From: Torymus aiolomorphi
Lineage: Eukaryota; Arthropoda; Insecta; Hymenoptera; Torymidae
Assembly (NCBI GenBank): GCA_036365515.1
Contig: CM070874.1
Span: forward strand, 169,567,297-169,631,296
DNA length: 64,000 nt
Direction of reading: 5' to 3'
Under the pieces are notes generated by a model that saw only the letters and a list, made by a program, of their open reading frames with translations, was not told the DNA's origin and ran no database searches. A program made the position numbers and the translations under genes. Of this stretch, positions 62,210 through 64,000 are shown piece after piece (within the stretch, counting starts at the first letter, position 1; every line of letters begins with the position of its first letter).

Positions 62210-62470
62210 GTCAGGCGCTCTGGACACGTAAACACTATGTCCAGAAATTTTTTTGAGCGATTCTATTAGTATTTTCGATAGCTGTGCTTGTTTTAAAAAT
62301 AGGTCAATTGCAGATTACTACTTACCGACAGTACGGTTTTTATATAATTAAATAAACTCTGATCATTTTTCTGGAAAAACACGTCTGTCAGGCGCTCCGT
62401 ATATGTAAATACTATACTCAGAATTTTTTGTGGATGATTCTATTGATATTTTCATGAGATGTACTCTTTT
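62210..62470. repeat. ~180-bp tandem repeat, two units
   Basis: 'ctgtcaggcgctc..tatgtaaatact...cagaattttttt..gattctattagtatttt' occurs at about 62210 and 62388. Units of the same repeat lie at 58515-58766. Confidence 0.75.
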
Positions 62471-63350
62471 TAAAATTATGTCGGTATATAACATCACCTT
62501 AATGTATATTAAAACCCTCCGGCGAAGTGTCATATTTGTGATTTATAGTTGTTGCCTCAAGGGCGACACCGCGCTTTTTAATAGAAAATTGTATTCTTTC
62601 TACAAAATTTATTTTGTGTAAATATAAAACTCATTATTTAGAAGTATATATAAATTATATGTAAAAATATTTACTGAGTAGAAATCTTAATGATTATAAT
62701 TGCAAATAAAAAAAATCTAAAGTATCAACATATGATATATATTAAAATAAACAAACATGTCTGTTACGTTACACATAATGAACGGGCTTCTTGCGCAAGC
62801 AATTAAAGCCACAAGTTCGTGCTTAACTTCGGTAAGCCGGTGGCTGCCCTGCGTGACACTATCGATCTACTAAGATTTGATAACTTTTTATTGTTTTTCT
62901 TAAAACTGTTTTTTAAATTAATTACATAAGAAAAATATTCATTTTCAATCAGTGGTTCAAATTTCGAAGACGTCAGCGGAGCCATTTTCGAAATATAGAA
63001 TCTCAATTCAGACGTAGTCTGAACTAATAATACGTAGGTTATATGAAAATATGTCATAGAACTGACCTTTTTATCGATTAAAGAATCTCTGGGGAAATTC
63101 TTCAAACACATATGAGGCGTTCCACGTCAACTCCCCCAGCGCCGCGAGCGAGCCAAATCGTGCTATTTCTAACTCATGTTTATGACACTAAAATGTAACT
63201 AAAAAAATTGTTTTATAAGCGTTTTCGACGTATTTTTTCTTCAGCTTTCCAATGGTGTAGGCAGTTTTTCCGAAATTTTCCATTTTCATCTTCAAAAAGT
63301 ACAAAACGGCTTATATCTCAAAAAGTGTATTTCTAATATCTTTTTTGACC
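62471..63350. other. AT-rich sequence upstream of the Penelope-like ORF
   Basis: No gene recognised. A 102-codon minus-strand frame (63111-62803) shows no motif. Confidence 0.45.
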
Positions 63351-63352
63351 AT

Positions 63353-64000
63353 TTGACATCAAAATGGCTTTTAAATTTATCATCGACCACATTACCTACA
63401 TATGTAACAGAAATTTTAAGATTAGGTGAAAAATTTAATTTCACCGCAGATATAGATAAAAAAACGTATTTTGAATTGTTTAAAGATATTGAGAGTGCTA
63501 GGTCTAGTAACGATATTACCGATAACATAAGAAATAGATTGTTAAGTTGCATTAATCACCATATTAGATCTAAAAAACACTTAAGCTTAGAAGACAGAAT
63601 TCTTAGCAGAAAAATTAAATTAACTAACGATTTTATAAAAAGAAACAAAGACTTACTTATTACAAAGGCCGATAAAGGCAACGTCACTGTAATATTGAAT
63701 AAAATAGATTACATCGATAAAGTAAAATTCGCGCTCAACGATACAAAATACTATACAAAATTAGATAAGAATCCTCTTCATAAGTTGCAAAAAAAAAAAA
63801 TATAAAAAATCTTATCTTAGATTGGAAAAAGAAAGGCGTGTTTGAATGTGACTCAAGTTTTTCTAATGTTAATGAGAAAATCGAAAATACAAACTTGCCT
63901 AGAGCTTACGGTCTAACAAAGATACACAAAAAAGATTTCCCGGTCCGCATTATCGTTTCAGCGATCAATAGTCCGACTTATAAATTAGATAAAGCCCTAA
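63353..64000 (+). pseudogene. Penelope-like element reverse transcriptase, 5' part (runs off window)
   Basis: The plus-strand frame from about 63365 to 63805 encodes 'NFTADIDKKTYFELFKDI' and 'LLITKADKGNVTVILNKIDY', the conserved start of Penelope-like RT. After an A12 tract (63789-63800) the frame shifts, and 63806-64000 continues with 'LPRAYGLTKIHKKDFPVRI' and 'VSAINSPTYKLDKAL', the next conserved RT block. Apart from the homopolymer break it looks intact. The catalytic YADD and GIY-YIG regions would lie beyond the window. Confidence 0.85.

Overview
This is a eukaryotic, repeat-dominated, AT-rich stretch, most likely from an arthropod and probably an insect. The evidence is the mixture of errantivirus-like Ty3/gypsy, BEL/Pao, R1-like and Jockey/CR1-like LINE, Penelope-like, Helitron-like and several cut-and-paste DNA element remnants, with GT-AG spliced genes. 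I see no convincing ordinary host gene, no tRNA or rRNA, and no prokaryotic feature. Almost everything is mobile DNA at different stages of decay, often nested.

Layout. 0-1.5 kb: a tandem satellite fragment, a G-rich asymmetric block and 'tttatggagccc' repeats. 1.6-4.0 kb: a minus-strand BEL/Pao relic. 4.4-6.4 kb: a long (CT)n tract and AT-rich sequence. 6.4-12.9 kb: a plus-strand errantivirus-like gypsy pol, broken by a Transib-like foldback MITE (8303-8992), a TTAA MITE (11518-11666) and a short palindrome. 12.9-26.6 kb: the most striking object, a 13.7-kb DNA element with ~400-bp inverted ends built from eleven 28-bp repeats, a 4-bp target duplication (AGAC) and one multi-exon minus-strand gene of about 850 codons. 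The last intron of that gene carries a second autonomous-looking element (16225-19765) with ~600-bp inverted ends and its own plus-strand transposase. 27.2-31.7 kb: a Helitron-like element filled with ~120-bp satellite monomers, itself hit by a 353-bp MITE. 31.7-32.7 kb: an inverted-repeat block into which a Penelope-like 3' fragment with a hammerhead-ribozyme core has inserted.

33.2-35.4 kb: an orphan minus-strand ORF and a decayed errantivirus-type env. 35.4-38.3 kb: AT-rich sequence, a MITE and a 310-bp tandem repeat. 38.4-41.0 kb: an R1-like LINE with an inverted 5' end. 41.0-42.3 kb: a 1.25-kb palindrome. 42.5-48.8 kb: small tandem repeats, MITE-like palindromes and a 2.1-kb TTAA element. 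48.8-50.2 kb: a 5'-truncated minus-strand LINE. 50.3-58.3 kb: a BEL/Pao provirus with both LTRs and a 5-bp target duplication (ATATT), whose interior holds a head-to-tail LINE permutation, TTAA MITEs and a recent 479-bp tandem duplication. 58.8-59.7 kb: a probable solo LTR inserted in a ~180-bp tandem repeat. The window ends inside a Penelope-like reverse transcriptase.

How the parts relate: the functional-looking units are the two nested DNA transposons near 13-26 kb, each with matching long inverted ends plus a near-complete transposase-like gene. Four frame breaks in otherwise coherent genes lie in A or T homopolymers, so some may be sequence errors. The retroelements are mostly dead; the small MITEs appear to depend on transposases not encoded here.
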